In this document: one piece after another, positions 1 through 9,322 of the stretch
Numbering within the stretch: position 1 is the first letter of the stretch
Layout: each line of letters starts with the position of its first letter
The notes under the pieces: generated by a model
Told to the model about the DNA's origin: nothing
Databases searched by the model: none
Seen by the model: the letters and a program-made list of their open reading frames with translations, nothing else
Translations under genes and position numbers: made by a program
Origin: Bacteroidaceae bacterium
GTDB taxonomy: Bacteria > Bacteroidota > Bacteroidia > Bacteroidales > Bacteroidaceae
DNA: 64,000 bases
Assembly: GCA_017965425.1 (NCBI GenBank)
Contig: JAGCPY010000094.1
Coordinates: forward strand, 1 to 64,000
Direction of reading: 5' to 3'

Positions 1-348
<348 letters not shown>

Positions 349-366
349 TTATGTGAATAAGTATAA

Positions 367-960
367 TTAGTCTTGTTTGAATTCCTTGATATAATCCCTA
401 ATATCATCGGCTATGGAAGACCATTCAGTGTGTTCACCGTTTCTGATGTCGTTTACATACCAATCTGCAGAAGCACTGGAATCATCGTGCTTTTCGCGTA
501 CCATATCAAGTATAACAGGGTATTCTGGATAGTTTTTCCATAGAGATAGCGTTATGATAGCTTGTGCTGTGTCTTGTGTCAACATAAACACATCTATTCT
601 TTTATAAGCCAGCGTGTCATAGTCCTGTGACCATGTCCAAGGGTCAAAATCGATAACCTCTTCGTCATCAGGCAACATACTCCAAAGACTCTTCAAACTA
701 TCCGAGAAATACAAGTCGTGACTATTCCATGAGACAAAATCAGATCGGTTGTAATGGTCGAACACATCATCATACATAGCGGCCACTTTTTGATGTACTT
801 CGACGGCTAATGATTCATTGTCGGCAGACTCCGTTGTTAGTAAATCAGCGACTACTGATATAGAATCATTTGCCAATGTCTTACCCTGCTGTTCTTTTTT
901 AGCAGAACAACTACAGAGCAACATTGCCATGAGTATGATTTGAATATGTATCAGCCTCAT
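367..960 (-). CDS. Hypothetical lipoprotein
   Basis: This 197-aa protein begins MRLIHIQIILMAMLLCSCSA, a signal peptide with a lipobox-like LLCSCS, so it is probably lipid-anchored at the cysteine near residue 17. I chose the ATG at 960 over an upstream in-frame start at 1122: an AGGAGGAAG ribosome-binding site lies directly before it, and the TATCTTTG promoter box at 989-996 places the transcript start downstream of 1122. The mature part is acidic with no motif I recognise. It contains the phrases YNRSDFVSWNSHDLYFSDSL and WYVNDIRNGEHTEW, which suggest a small NTF2- or DUF3828-like fold, but that is only an impression. It has its own promoter and is followed closely by the oxidoreductase gene. 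Confidence 0.75.
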   Translation of the reverse strand: MRLIHIQIILMAMLLCSCSAKKEQQGKTLANDSISVVADLLTTESADNESLAVEVHQKVAAMYDDVFDHYNRSDFVSWNSHDLYFSDSLKSLWSMLPDDEEVIDFDPWTWSQDYDTLAYKRIDVFMLTQDTAQAIITLSLWKNYPEYPVILDMVREKHDDSSASADWYVNDIRNGEHTEWSSIADDIRDYIKEFKQD

Positions 961-988
961 CTTCCTCCTATTTATAAGAGTTCGGCGG

Positions 989-1019
989 CAAAGATACCTA
1001 AAAATGATGATAGTGCAAA
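989..1019 (-). promoter_or_regulatory. Bacteroidetes-type promoter for the lipoprotein gene
   Basis: On the minus strand a TTTG (-33 element, 1016-1019) is followed after 19 nt by TATCTTTG (-7 element, 989-996). This fits the Bacteroidetes primary-sigma consensus. It lies about 28 nt before the chosen ATG. Confidence 0.75.
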
Positions 1020-1045
1020 GTAAAGGTGGCAAAAAAGTGTGAATA
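1015..1045 (-). promoter_or_regulatory. Conserved A-tract element upstream of the promoter, copy 1
   Basis: The stretch overlapping and upstream of the -33 box (plus-strand parts GCAAAGT, GGTG and CAAAAAAGTGTGAAT) recurs at 7484-7513 in the same position relative to another promoter, with about 27 of 30 bases matching. It could be an UP-like element or a shared regulator site. Confidence 0.45.
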
Positions 1046-1050
1046 GGAAT

Positions 1051-1082
1051 AAAAACAGCCACTTCCCGAAGGAAATGGCTGT
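1051..1082 (-). terminator. Rho-independent terminator of the secreted-protein operon
   Basis: Read on the minus strand, ACAGCCA and TGGCTGT arms (extended by TTCC/GGAA, tetraloop TTCG-like) form a hairpin followed directly by a run of five T. It sits just after the 58-aa peptide gene and before the lipoprotein promoter. Confidence 0.8.
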
Positions 1083-1109
1083 AATAAATACGAATAATCA
1101 ATGTTTGAC

Positions 1110-1286
1110 CTATTCGTCCCAATTCACAGGGTTCGTGTGACCAGTAAAACGATTCTGGCTTTTAACCTCGGCGTTATTGCCGCCGCCATTAGGATCTGTG
1201 CCACGTTCCAAACCGGATTCAACGAGAAGCGATTCAACAATCATGTTGAAAACCTCTGTGTGCGGATTGATATATTTCTTTTTCAT
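1110..1286 (-). CDS. Small peptide downstream of the large secreted protein (58 aa)
   Basis: The 58-aa product starts MKKKYINPHTEVFNM at the ATG ending at 1286; an upstream in-frame TTG at 1295 is less likely. It is hydrophilic and ends with a glycine/asparagine-rich stretch (GTDPNGGGNNAEVK) and NPVNWDE. The opening MKKKY.NP.T.V resembles short peptides commonly found in Prevotella next to secreted-protein genes (recollection, not a search). It lies 18 nt after the 1545-aa gene and just before a terminator, so it is probably the last gene of that operon. Its function is unknown. It lacks a hydrophobic signal sequence, so cytoplasmic retention or a non-classical leader is possible. Confidence 0.65.
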   Translation of the reverse strand: MKKKYINPHTEVFNMIVESLLVESGLERGTDPNGGGNNAEVKSQNRFTGHTNPVNWDE

Positions 1287-1303
1287 GATGTTCAATGCTT
1301 AAA

Positions 1304-4300
1304 TTATTTGATGATTACTTTCTTACCACCACGGATATAAAGACCGTTTTTGCTCGGAGTTATCACACGACGTCCACTCAGATCATAAATGCTCTCATTC
1401 GCATCTTGTGCGCCAAGATTCTTTATACCAGTTGCATCATCCACAAAGATGTTGAATGCCTTGACGGGATTCGAACCTGAGTAGCGGAAGATGGCACGGA
1501 ACGGATTCACTGTCATCTGTCCATCGGCAGCCCAGAATTTGTTGGAAGCGATGTAGTAGATGCCCTCGTAATCAGGAATGGTCTGAGCGGTGTAATAACC
1601 TTCTATTGACCAATTATCAGCCGTCGTATTGTCCACCTGTGAACCATTCGTAGCTACCACATTCACATTGCTACCTGTAAGCGTAATTCCATCACCTGAG
1701 AGCTTCTTGAAGGCAACAGGGCTATTAGCATCGACGGAAGTCACTTTTTCGAAAGTCATATATTCATCATCCGATGCTTTCAGGGAATAGAACTGAACAT
1801 ACTCATCGCTTGTGAGGGCGAAGGGCAGGATGACAGTACCCCAATCGTTGGTCATTGAACGGGTGTAAGAAACGGTCGTAGCTGTAAACGATTTCGTATT
1901 TGTCAACGGTTTACCATCCGTAATTACGAGTTCTGCGCATGTGCCATTTACATCCACATTCTGGGTATTGGTCAACTGACCGCTCAGGGCATGGATAATC
2001 TGGTTGTCACCAGAAGGATAGAGCGTGACACCTGTAGCATTCGTGTACTTGGAGCCAGTATAGTCAAACTCTTGACCATCGACATTGCGTCCTCCCCAGA
2101 AGAAGTCCTGACGGAGATACGATGCATCGGTCTCAGCAGCAGCTGTGGCAGCATTGCCAATGTACTCGAGCTTCACGTTCTTCATCTGGAAGTAGTGACC
2201 TTCTGAACGAATACCTATTGTTACAGAGTGAGCCGCGCCTACTTCTGCTGCAGAAGTGTAGGTGTCAAAGGCACGGTGTTCACCAGTATTGTCAGTAGTC
2301 ACCATCTGAGACGCACCGATGTTCATATTGGCAGGATAAACGAAGTTGAAGACAGGAGCTCCATCTCCATTTGCGGGAAGATTGTTCGTACCCATGTCGA
2401 TACTCAGACGGTATGCACCCTGAGGCAGGTTGTTTATTGTCTGGTACATGTCAATCAACGTGATGTTACCTGCCCAGATATTGAACACTTGATCTCCATC
2501 TTGTTCACCAATCCAAGCATTTCCACCAGGCTCGTCACCTTCGTATGTACCCGTCCATCCAGTCGGGAAATTGCCAACCTTTGTCGTATTCGTCAAATCA
2601 GCATTCGTTACGAAACTTGTGGCATCACCGCTATTGTCGGCGATTGTCTTAGCATTGCGTAACACATAGACAGCCTGCCAGTAAGCATCACCACGCTCAC
2701 CGTTATCGAGCAGACCGCTCTCGTTGCCATCGTAGGCTGCATACTCGGTAACAGCAGCCTTGGCAGCAGCCGTTGCGTCGGTGTCGAGGTCAGCGGCCTC
2801 AGCAGCATCGTATGCCTGTTGGAACGGAGTGCCAGCAAGACAAATAAGGGTGATATTGTCGGCTACGATCTCAGCACCAGTATTACCAGAGTTCTGTTTC
2901 TGGAAACCAAGGATGAGATCGAAGTCAGTAGCTGCACCACTCACTGTGAAGTCGTAGGTTAGCGTGGTCGCAGCAGAAGTTGTTTCTCCAATGGCTGTGC
3001 TGGTGCCGTCCAATACGTATGCTGAATGATTGGTCATGTTCGTCATGGGGCTGTTCCAAGAAAGCGACAGCTGGTAGTCACCTTCAGGTAGCATCTTCAG
3101 TTTGGCAACTTCCAGAACTGGAACATTGTCCGTCCAGTTTGAACGTAGGTAGAGCTCTCCACTGTGTCCTTCGGCGTTGGTCTGAATACGCTCGTTGGCT
3201 TGAACGTTGGAATAGGTTTCTTCCCAGCCTACGATGTCATACACAAGTGTTCCCTCTACCAATAAGCTTCCCTGTGTCTCCGAGAAGTCAAGGTTGCCGC
3301 CAAGGAAGCCAGCCATATCAATATCAGTTGTCTCTCCCTCGCGATAGGAAATGAACGCTGTGTTGAGGGCTGCGATGGCCGTATTCTCAGTGGCATCGGT
3401 ATCCATATAACTGCTGGCATCGTAGGTGGTACCTTCTGCAATGCTCAGGCTTTGGCAACCTTCCACCATAGCCTTGTAGCTCTTGAAGAGGCGGAGGGAA
3501 GCGTCGGTTGCGTCCATCTGGTCAATCAGGGCTGCGGCAAGGGTGGCGTAGCTGCTGGCTTGTGAGATGTCATCAAGGGCTGTCGTAACGTTGTTCACAG
3601 CAGTAAGCAGGTCTGTCCAGGCCTTGGCAGACATGGTTACGCGACGGTAGTCTGTACCATCTTGGAGGTTGTAGTTGTTCTCAAAGCGCTCCAGTGCTGC
3701 CAGCATCACGGGAACAGCAGCCTTTGCCTGTGCGATTTGCTGCTTAGCAGTGTTGATGGCGTTGGGCAGGGTAGTCATGGTAACCGTATTGAGTTCTTCG
3801 AAGTCGTCTGCGTCATTACCTGCATCAATGGCATCCTGAAGAGCTGTCTTCTGTGCAGAGGTCAAGTAGTCGGCATCAGCACCATTCTTCAGACCTGTAG
3901 CCTCAGCAACAAGAGCATCACGAGTAGCCTTCAATTGCGTGAGGTCAGGAGAGTTACTATAAACAATAGATACAATCTGTGCGAAGTGCCAGTTGGAGCC
4001 GTTTGCGTCCTTTTGTACACCGAAGGTCAAGTCATTGGTCTGACCAGAACCTGTGAGATGAACGTTCACATCGAGTGTGGTAAGGTCGTTGAAGTCGCGT
4101 GAAGTCGCAAATGCTATCGGGGAACCTGTGCGTAGGATGCTTGAAGCATCGTTGAGGTCGCCTGCGAATGCGTATGTACGATTAGCATCGCCTTCGGTTG
4201 CTTCGGAAGTGAAGCCACGTCCTGAGGTAAACATGGCTGCTGCGTACATACCTACTTGATAGTAACCTGCAGGCAGGTCTTCAATGGTCTGATAGAGCAC

Positions 4301-5941
4301 CGTTCCTGTGGTAGCACAAGTAGTTTCATAACTTTCAGCAAACGAGGGAATCGTATTCGGACGATTCGTCAAGAACTGGTCTGCAACGATGCCTGCATTA
4401 CTACCATCCTTCTTCTTCCAGTCCCAATAGTTCTGAGAGGCGAGGAAGGTGATGTCGAACTGGCCATCCGTATTCGAGATAAAGGTCATGGCAGCAGCAC
4501 GAACAGCAGCCTTCTGTGTTTCTGCGACATCTGTGCTTGTTGCATTAGCAACGGCAGTGTTCGCTGTGGTGATAGCTGTCTCAAAGGTTATTAGGCTTTC
4601 ACCTGATGCAACACCTTCCTTTAAGGTTTCGAACTGCGCACGATACGAATCATAACCTGCGTAGGTTGCTGCGATTGCATTGGCTTGTGTTATGCCAGCT
4701 TCAATGTTAGAGACAGCTGTATTGAACTGTGCTTCGGTTGTGAAAGCATCATCATCATTGTCATTGTTATCAATAATAGTTTGCAGTTGACCAGCAGCAC
4801 CCGTGCGCAGCGTGCCACCATCTACGAGAGCTTGTGCCTCAGCCACCTTCTCATCCAACAAGTCCTTGAAAGCTTGAAGCGGGTCACCATAGAACTGTAA
4901 TTCAAAACGGTCAAAAGCAATCCAGTTACCTGTGCAGTTTTGCAGCTTAATGCCAATCGTCAGATTCCCATCATCAATAGTGGCACGCACCTTATATTGT
5001 CCGTAGGCACCGATTTCTGTTTGTTCACTATTGGCTGTGACGAACATACCTGTGCTTGCAGCATCGCCATTACGTTGGTTGATGTTATGGGCATATACAG
5101 ACAGCTCATAGAGACCATTAGGAAGACCAGTAAGAGTTTGAGTTATTGACCGATTTGATAACCCAGCATCCCACTGCCATGCTTCACTAAAGCCAATACC
5201 AGATTTATTGCCCCAATTATTATCTTGATAGGCGATGTTATCCGATGTCCAACCAGTTTGGTTGCGGTACTCGAAGCCTGGATTAGTGATGGCATAGGTA
5301 ACATCAGTTGGCGAACTGACCGATGCCACATCATCGAGGTCGAACAGCTCGAACATACCTACAATACACCAAGACTTTGCTTCATCGAACGAACCTTCTA
5401 TACCTATTTCAATGGCGGTGTTATCAGAAGCAATCGAAAACTCAAGCGTATTGCGGTACATCTTTGCGTCAAAGCAGTTGGCTCCTTCTGCCTGAGAATT
5501 GGCATAACCTGCCGCGTTAATGCTTCCGAGGGTTTTAAGTGCCACCTGTTCGGTTCCGGCCTTCAGATAAGCCAAAGATTTGGAACTATTTGTGTTATAC
5601 GCTCCGCCCTGGCGGAAGAACGAGTAGTTCACAAGACGATAATTACCTTTTGGCAATGTTATCGTCTGCTTCATGGAATACGCCGTTTGAATAAGACTCC
5701 CCCAACCAGCATATGCCTCAGAAGCATATCCTAATGTATTATTGCCACGAACGGAATTGGAAAAAGCATCAGCAGGATCATTAGTTTGCGTATTCTTTGT
5801 AAAAGACTTTGTCCATCCGTTCGTACCGTCAGACAACGTTGCATTCGTGATATACGTGCTCGTAATGTCTCTCTGTGCCAAAACATTACCAGCAAAACCT
5901 GTCAGCGCAATGGCTGCGATGAAAAATGATTTAAGTTTCAT
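1304..5941 (-). CDS. Large secreted multi-module protein (1545 aa) with C-terminal sorting-like tail
   Basis: The protein opens with a clear signal peptide (MKLKSFFIAAIALTGFAGNV, then LAQ). I see about five beta-rich, carbohydrate-binding-like modules near residues 25-200, 212-350, 505-660, 875-1050 and 1120-1260. Most start with an ITNATL/ITNPGFE-type line and contain a YRLxxY-type strand. Alanine-rich helical linkers resembling FIVAR spacers separate them (about 352-500, 665-860, 1055-1115). The last 40 residues (IYDLSGRRV, then GLYIRGGKKVIIK) match the C-terminal tail common on secreted Bacteroidetes proteins, related to Por/type IX sorting signals. No catalytic domain is evident, so a surface adhesin or glycan-binding scaffold is the best inference. 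It lies 34 nt after the metallophosphoesterase gene and probably shares its transcript. Confidence 0.8.
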   Translation of the reverse strand: MKLKSFFIAAIALTGFAGNVLAQRDITSTYITNATLSDGTNGWTKSFTKNTQTNDPADAFSNSVRGNNTLGYASEAYAGWGSLIQTAYSMKQTITLPKGNYRLVNYSFFRQGGAYNTNSSKSLAYLKAGTEQVALKTLGSINAAGYANSQAEGANCFDAKMYRNTLEFSIASDNTAIEIGIEGSFDEAKSWCIVGMFELFDLDDVASVSSPTDVTYAITNPGFEYRNQTGWTSDNIAYQDNNWGNKSGIGFSEAWQWDAGLSNRSITQTLTGLPNGLYELSVYAHNINQRNGDAASTGMFVTANSEQTEIGAYGQYKVRATIDDGNLTIGIKLQNCTGNWIAFDRFELQFYGDPLQAFKDLLDEKVAEAQALVDGGTLRTGAAGQLQTIIDNNDNDDDAFTTEAQFNTAVSNIEAGITQANAIAATYAGYDSYRAQFETLKEGVASGESLITFETAITTANTAVANATSTDVAETQKAAVRAAAMTFISNTDGQFDITFLASQNYWDWKKKDGSNAGIVADQFLTNRPNTIPSFAESYETTCATTGTVLYQTIEDLPAGYYQVGMYAAAMFTSGRGFTSEATEGDANRTYAFAGDLNDASSILRTGSPIAFATSRDFNDLTTLDVNVHLTGSGQTNDLTFGVQKDANGSNWHFAQIVSIVYSNSPDLTQLKATRDALVAEATGLKNGADADYLTSAQKTALQDAIDAGNDADDFEELNTVTMTTLPNAINTAKQQIAQAKAAVPVMLAALERFENNYNLQDGTDYRRVTMSAKAWTDLLTAVNNVTTALDDISQASSYATLAAALIDQMDATDASLRLFKSYKAMVEGCQSLSIAEGTTYDASSYMDTDATENTAIAALNTAFISYREGETTDIDMAGFLGGNLDFSETQGSLLVEGTLVYDIVGWEETYSNVQANERIQTNAEGHSGELYLRSNWTDNVPVLEVAKLKMLPEGDYQLSLSWNSPMTNMTNHSAYVLDGTSTAIGETTSAATTLTYDFTVSGAATDFDLILGFQKQNSGNTGAEIVADNITLICLAGTPFQQAYDAAEAADLDTDATAAAKAAVTEYAAYDGNESGLLDNGERGDAYWQAVYVLRNAKTIADNSGDATSFVTNADLTNTTKVGNFPTGWTGTYEGDEPGGNAWIGEQDGDQVFNIWAGNITLIDMYQTINNLPQGAYRLSIDMGTNNLPANGDGAPVFNFVYPANMNIGASQMVTTDNTGEHRAFDTYTSAAEVGAAHSVTIGIRSEGHYFQMKNVKLEYIGNAATAAAETDASYLRQDFFWGGRNVDGQEFDYTGSKYTNATGVTLYPSGDNQIIHALSGQLTNTQNVDVNGTCAELVITDGKPLTNTKSFTATTVSYTRSMTNDWGTVILPFALTSDEYVQFYSLKASDDEYMTFEKVTSVDANSPVAFKKLSGDGITLTGSNVNVVATNGSQVDNTTADNWSIEGYYTAQTIPDYEGIYYIASNKFWAADGQMTVNPFRAIFRYSGSNPVKAFNIFVDDATGIKNLGAQDANESIYDLSGRRVITPSKNGLYIRGGKKVIIK

Positions 5942-5975
5942 AATCTTCTTGTTTTTGTTTTGTTAGTAATGTAGT

Positions 5976-7403
5976 TTAGAACTGAGTTTGAATGACTTCC
6001 TTCACACCCTCGCCACGCTTGAAGAGGACGACGTAAGCGTTGTTTGCCTGGCTGGTATTACCATTAGCCGCTACCGTATAGTCGTGAACTTGGTTAGTAC
6101 TTTCCACGGTGCTGGTGTAAGTCTGGTTATCGAAACGATGATAGTGACCTGAGAAATGCTGCACCTTGCCATCGGTCTTTCCAGCAGCTTTCATCATGAT
6201 AGCTGACAACGGGTCTTTCTTTAGCGTGTTAGCTGAAGTTGCGTCATTATAAGCAATTCCGGAGGTGCTGGAACCATAGTTGGAACTATTAGACGCAGTA
6301 ATATAGTTACCACTGCCATTCTGGTCGAGCCACCAGCGGTTGCAGTCAGAGCCTGCCAACCAGGGGTAGTGCTGCATCCATACAGAAGCCTCAGAAGTAT
6401 GATTCTCTACGAATGTATTGAGGGCGCTGATGATACCATCGGGAGCGTAGTATGTAGTAGAAGACAAAATACCGGGCTTGTTATAAGGTTTTTGGAACCA
6501 GTAGTTGTTGGCGCAGTAGAAACGGACATCCTTAAACTTGAAGGTGAAGTGGCTGGGTTGCCATTCGCCGCTGCCACCCGTGAAATACTGGATACTCTCA
6601 TCGAAAACACCTTGACTATTCCAGTAGTTATTATTGGTCTTAATAGCACTAATGGTCTCATCGTCTGCATTTGAACCACCAGTAGTACCGTATGTCACAC
6701 CTTTGCTTCCATCCTCCCAATAATCAGGCGAGAGATCATGGTTACCAGCAATGAAGATGAATGGGATGCCAGCAGTCTTTGCCACCTCTGCGGTAGCGTT
6801 CAAGAAGTTGGTATGCGTGCCGTTGCTACCATCGTCACCCTTATCCTGGTCAACGTCGCCGAGGCAGAAGATAATGTTGGTCTTAGGTACGAGACTCGTG
6901 GCTCCTTCGGTGGTGAAGTTGACCTTCTTTGTGCCATTATTACCCATCGCACATATATTGTTCATGATGGTGGTCAAATTTGCGGCACTCGTTCCGTCGT
7001 GTGTGCCTTCCTGATTGGTGTGGCAGTCAGAGATGAACACAGCGCAGAACCATACATCCTCCATGAAGCGGAAGCCGTATGCTTTGTTGTTGTAGGTGAA
7101 AACCTTCAACTCGCCGTAGTTGATATTGGTGGTCGTGGGGTTTGGGGTCACCTGACTTGCAGTGACTGTAGCTCCATCCACCTGTACGGCGGTGATGAGT
7201 CCGCTGAGGTCGGTGCCTGCGGGCAGTGTTACTGTGGTGAAGCCCTTGCTGTCCGTCTCTGCGACATCAGCATAGGTCACACCGTTGAGCGTAAATGTCA
7301 TCGTCGATGGCTCACCTCCACGAAGGCGTGCCCATGTGCTCGTCCCTATAGCACATAGTAAAGCTATAAGGAAGACAGTTCGTAGTAGTCTTTTTCTTTG
7401 CAT
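5976..7403 (-). CDS. Secreted calcineurin-like metallophosphoesterase
   Basis: This 475-aa protein has an N-terminal signal segment (LLRTVFLIALLCAIGTSTWA), a short beta-rich domain to about residue 115, then a metallophosphoesterase domain. The metal-binding motifs appear in order: SDCH, LGDVDQD, AGNHDLSP, a histidine in WMQHYPW, and SGHYHRFD (the GHxH motif). Family members hydrolyse phosphomono- or diesters with two metal ions; the substrate cannot be read from sequence. It is the first gene of an operon with the 1545-aa protein and the 58-aa peptide, driven by the promoter at 7457-7488. I see no lipobox, so the protein is periplasmic or exported rather than lipid-anchored. Confidence 0.85.
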   Translation of the reverse strand: MQRKRLLRTVFLIALLCAIGTSTWARLRGGEPSTMTFTLNGVTYADVAETDSKGFTTVTLPAGTDLSGLITAVQVDGATVTASQVTPNPTTTNINYGELKVFTYNNKAYGFRFMEDVWFCAVFISDCHTNQEGTHDGTSAANLTTIMNNICAMGNNGTKKVNFTTEGATSLVPKTNIIFCLGDVDQDKGDDGSNGTHTNFLNATAEVAKTAGIPFIFIAGNHDLSPDYWEDGSKGVTYGTTGGSNADDETISAIKTNNNYWNSQGVFDESIQYFTGGSGEWQPSHFTFKFKDVRFYCANNYWFQKPYNKPGILSSTTYYAPDGIISALNTFVENHTSEASVWMQHYPWLAGSDCNRWWLDQNGSGNYITASNSSNYGSSTSGIAYNDATSANTLKKDPLSAIMMKAAGKTDGKVQHFSGHYHRFDNQTYTSTVESTNQVHDYTVAANGNTSQANNAYVVLFKRGEGVKEVIQTQF

Positions 7404-7456
7404 TGTAAGAAGTTTTTAGTTAGTTAAATGTTTATTCTTTTGGAAAATTGCGGGTG

Positions 7457-7488
7457 CAAAGGTAGTGATAATCCTTGATTAGAGCAAA
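7457..7488 (-). promoter_or_regulatory. Promoter of the metallophosphoesterase operon
   Basis: Minus-strand TTTG (7485-7488), 20 nt, then TACCTTTG (7457-7464). The untranslated leader to the ATG at 7403 would be about 45-50 nt. Confidence 0.75.
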
Positions 7489-7513
7489 GTTATGGTGACA
7501 AAAAAGTGTGAAT
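7484..7513 (-). promoter_or_regulatory. Conserved A-tract element upstream of the promoter, copy 2
   Basis: This is the second copy of the element at 1015-1045, overlapping and upstream of the -33 box. It shares GCAAAGT, GGTG and CAAAAAAGTGTGAAT in the same order and spacing. Confidence 0.45.
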
Positions 7514-7722
7514 GGTGACAAAAACATTTATTTTTCCACGTTTCCATCACTTTATGCAGGGTATCCGGCAACCTCATGGTACGCATGGAAAAGTCAGACA
7601 TACAGTTGGCATACCATTCAGCATCAACGCCAGAAAGTTCAAATGGTCAGCCGCTGGGAACAGGATTCTGTTGACCATCCAAGAACATTTGAAACCGCCT
7701 GTTCACAACTGAGAAGGGGCTG

Positions 7723-7788
7723 GAACATAACCGAATCCAGGAAGGTACGCACGTTCAGGGAAGAAGGTCTATACCTTCCGAGAGTAAG
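7723..7788. repeat. 22-bp tandem repeat array, three degenerate units
   Basis: Three 22-nt units (7723-7744, 7745-7766, 7767-7788) align on a GTnTAnACnTTC-like core and an AAG end. The last unit has GTCTATACCTTC. It lies about 50 nt left of palindromic element A. The period is not a multiple of three and no plausible gene crosses it. The rest of 7489-7722 holds no gene I can support. Confidence 0.6.
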
Positions 7789-7828
7789 GAGAAGAGGTTC
7801 CGTCCTCCTCTTCCATGCTGTTTATCTC

Positions 7829-7907
7829 AAAAAAACCTCAATCCCTCACCAATAGTTTGCTGATTAACAAGCCGATAAAGAAAAAGGTGAGAGATTGAGG
7901 CTTTTTT
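7829..7907. repeat. Palindromic element A (single minimal unit)
   Basis: An A-run is followed by the 15-nt arm CCTCAATCCCTCACC (7836-7850), a 35-nt spacer (7851-7885), the inverted arm GGTGAGAGATTGAGG (7886-7900) and a T-run. It is the one-unit form of the family found at 18662, 36932 and 53641. With A/T tracts on both sides it could terminate transcription in both directions, including that of the caspase operon. Confidence 0.85.
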
Positions 7908-7929
7908 GGCAAAAACATGGCGTAGGAGG

Positions 7930-9318
7930 CTATCTCAGCTTCAAACCATTCCAACTGTCGCTCATTTGCGGAGAGAACGACACGGATGGTGTCTGGGGCT
8001 TGTTGTTCACCACGGCCGACTTGCGGGTTACTTCCTTACGGATGTATTCGCTCAAGGTTCCATAGTCTATATCGCCTTTTGTTTCCTTGAGCTTCTTTAA
8101 GAGGAAATAGGTGAAGAGACCGTGTCCTTTCTCGGCATACGGGTAGGCCGTCTCGTCGCCCTGGGCAGCAGAGAATACCACCATGTTTCCAAGAGGTTGT
8201 TCTGTCTTGGCTTTGATGGCTACGCTGCGAGCGGAAACCAACATGCCGTCGCCACGGCGTGCGCCGCTGAAGCAGGCGTCCATGAAGAGGGTGACGCTCT
8301 TGGCATTGAGTGCGCCCAACTGTTTGTAGAGCGCGTCAAGGCTATAGGCTGCCTGCACGTCGTTGCCCGCCACATCTACCGGCAAGAGGAATCCTGCGCC
8401 GTCTTTCTCGTTGGGAATACCGTGGCCAGCGTAATAGATAATGATGCGCGCATCACCTTCATAAGCTTTTGCCACGCGGGTTGCCCAGTTCAGTTCGGTG
8501 GTCATCGCGCCCAAGGTGGCATCCTCAACGTAGTGAATGTTCTCGCCAGGAATGCCCAAGACGTTCTCGCAGTAGCGCCGCATGGCACGTCCGTCGTTCT
8601 GTGCACAAGCCACCTTGGCCACCTTTTTATAGTTCTCGTTGGCGATGATGACGGCAAAGGTCTCGCTGTTAGTGCCTGGGGACAGTGTGGGAATATCCAC
8701 ATCGACATCCGAAGTGGAAGCGTAGGCACTGGGTTCTCCGATGGTCTTGCGCTGAGCGACAGCCCCTGCCAGTTCCGGGTCGAGTTCATATTTCACCGTA
8801 ATCTTCTTGCTCTCGGAATAGAGGTCATTGCCCACCTGCATCCCCAAGGGCAGGGTCAGAGAGCGCAGTTTCGGGCAGTAGCCGAAGACACGATTGCCTA
8901 TTTGTGTGACCGAGGTTGGGATGACGATGCTGCTCACCGAAGAACGGAAGAACGCATAGTCCTCGATGGAGGTAATGGTTGACGGTATGACAATCTGGTC
9001 AACGTTGGAGAAGCCAGCAAAGGCACAACGGCCAATGGTGGTGATGGTATATTCCTTGCCGTTCTCCTCGTCTGAATACTTGGAAGGGATAATCACCGTG
9101 CGTACGGTCTCGTTGCCAAGATTCGCGAACTTACGTCTCTGGTCATACATCGGGTACTTGGCATCGTCGAGCTTATACTTATTGTCGCGAATGGCGGCAG
9201 TGTTGTCGTCGTCATTCAAGGTGATATTGAACCACGTCCCCTGTATCTCAATCTGTTGTTGGGCGAACAGCGTCTGGGCAATCAAGCCACAGAACAGAAT
9301 AATGGATAATCTTTTCAT
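7930..9318 (-). CDS. Secreted caspase-like (C14) protease with BspA-type leucine-rich repeats
   Basis: The 462-aa protein starts MKRLSIILFC with a signal peptide ending near LFAQ. Residues about 75-165 carry BspA-like leucine-rich repeats (IGRCAFAGFSNV, SIEDYAFFRSSV). From about 220 a caspase-family fold follows (FAVIIANENY), with the catalytic histidine in YYAGHG (near 299) and cysteine in DACFSG (near 348). The Asp immediately before the Cys dyad segment is typical of metacaspase-like C14 proteases, which cut after basic or acidic residues. I chose the ATG at 9318, 4 nt after the upstream stop, over one at 9339 inside that gene. It is the third gene of the AAA-barrel-caspase operon. Its substrates are unknown. 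Confidence 0.85.
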   Translation of the reverse strand: MKRLSIILFCGLIAQTLFAQQQIEIQGTWFNITLNDDDNTAAIRDNKYKLDDAKYPMYDQRRKFANLGNETVRTVIIPSKYSDEENGKEYTITTIGRCAFAGFSNVDQIVIPSTITSIEDYAFFRSSVSSIVIPTSVTQIGNRVFGYCPKLRSLTLPLGMQVGNDLYSESKKITVKYELDPELAGAVAQRKTIGEPSAYASTSDVDVDIPTLSPGTNSETFAVIIANENYKKVAKVACAQNDGRAMRRYCENVLGIPGENIHYVEDATLGAMTTELNWATRVAKAYEGDARIIIYYAGHGIPNEKDGAGFLLPVDVAGNDVQAAYSLDALYKQLGALNAKSVTLFMDACFSGARRGDGMLVSARSVAIKAKTEQPLGNMVVFSAAQGDETAYPYAEKGHGLFTYFLLKKLKETKGDIDYGTLSEYIRKEVTRKSAVVNNKPQTPSVSFSPQMSDSWNGLKLR

Positions 9319-9322
9319 CGTT

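Noticed and set aside
7508-7855. 115-aa plus-strand frame in the 7.5-7.85 kb gap
   Set aside because: It runs through the 22-bp repeats and into element A, has no promoter or ribosome site, and its composition does not look like a protein.
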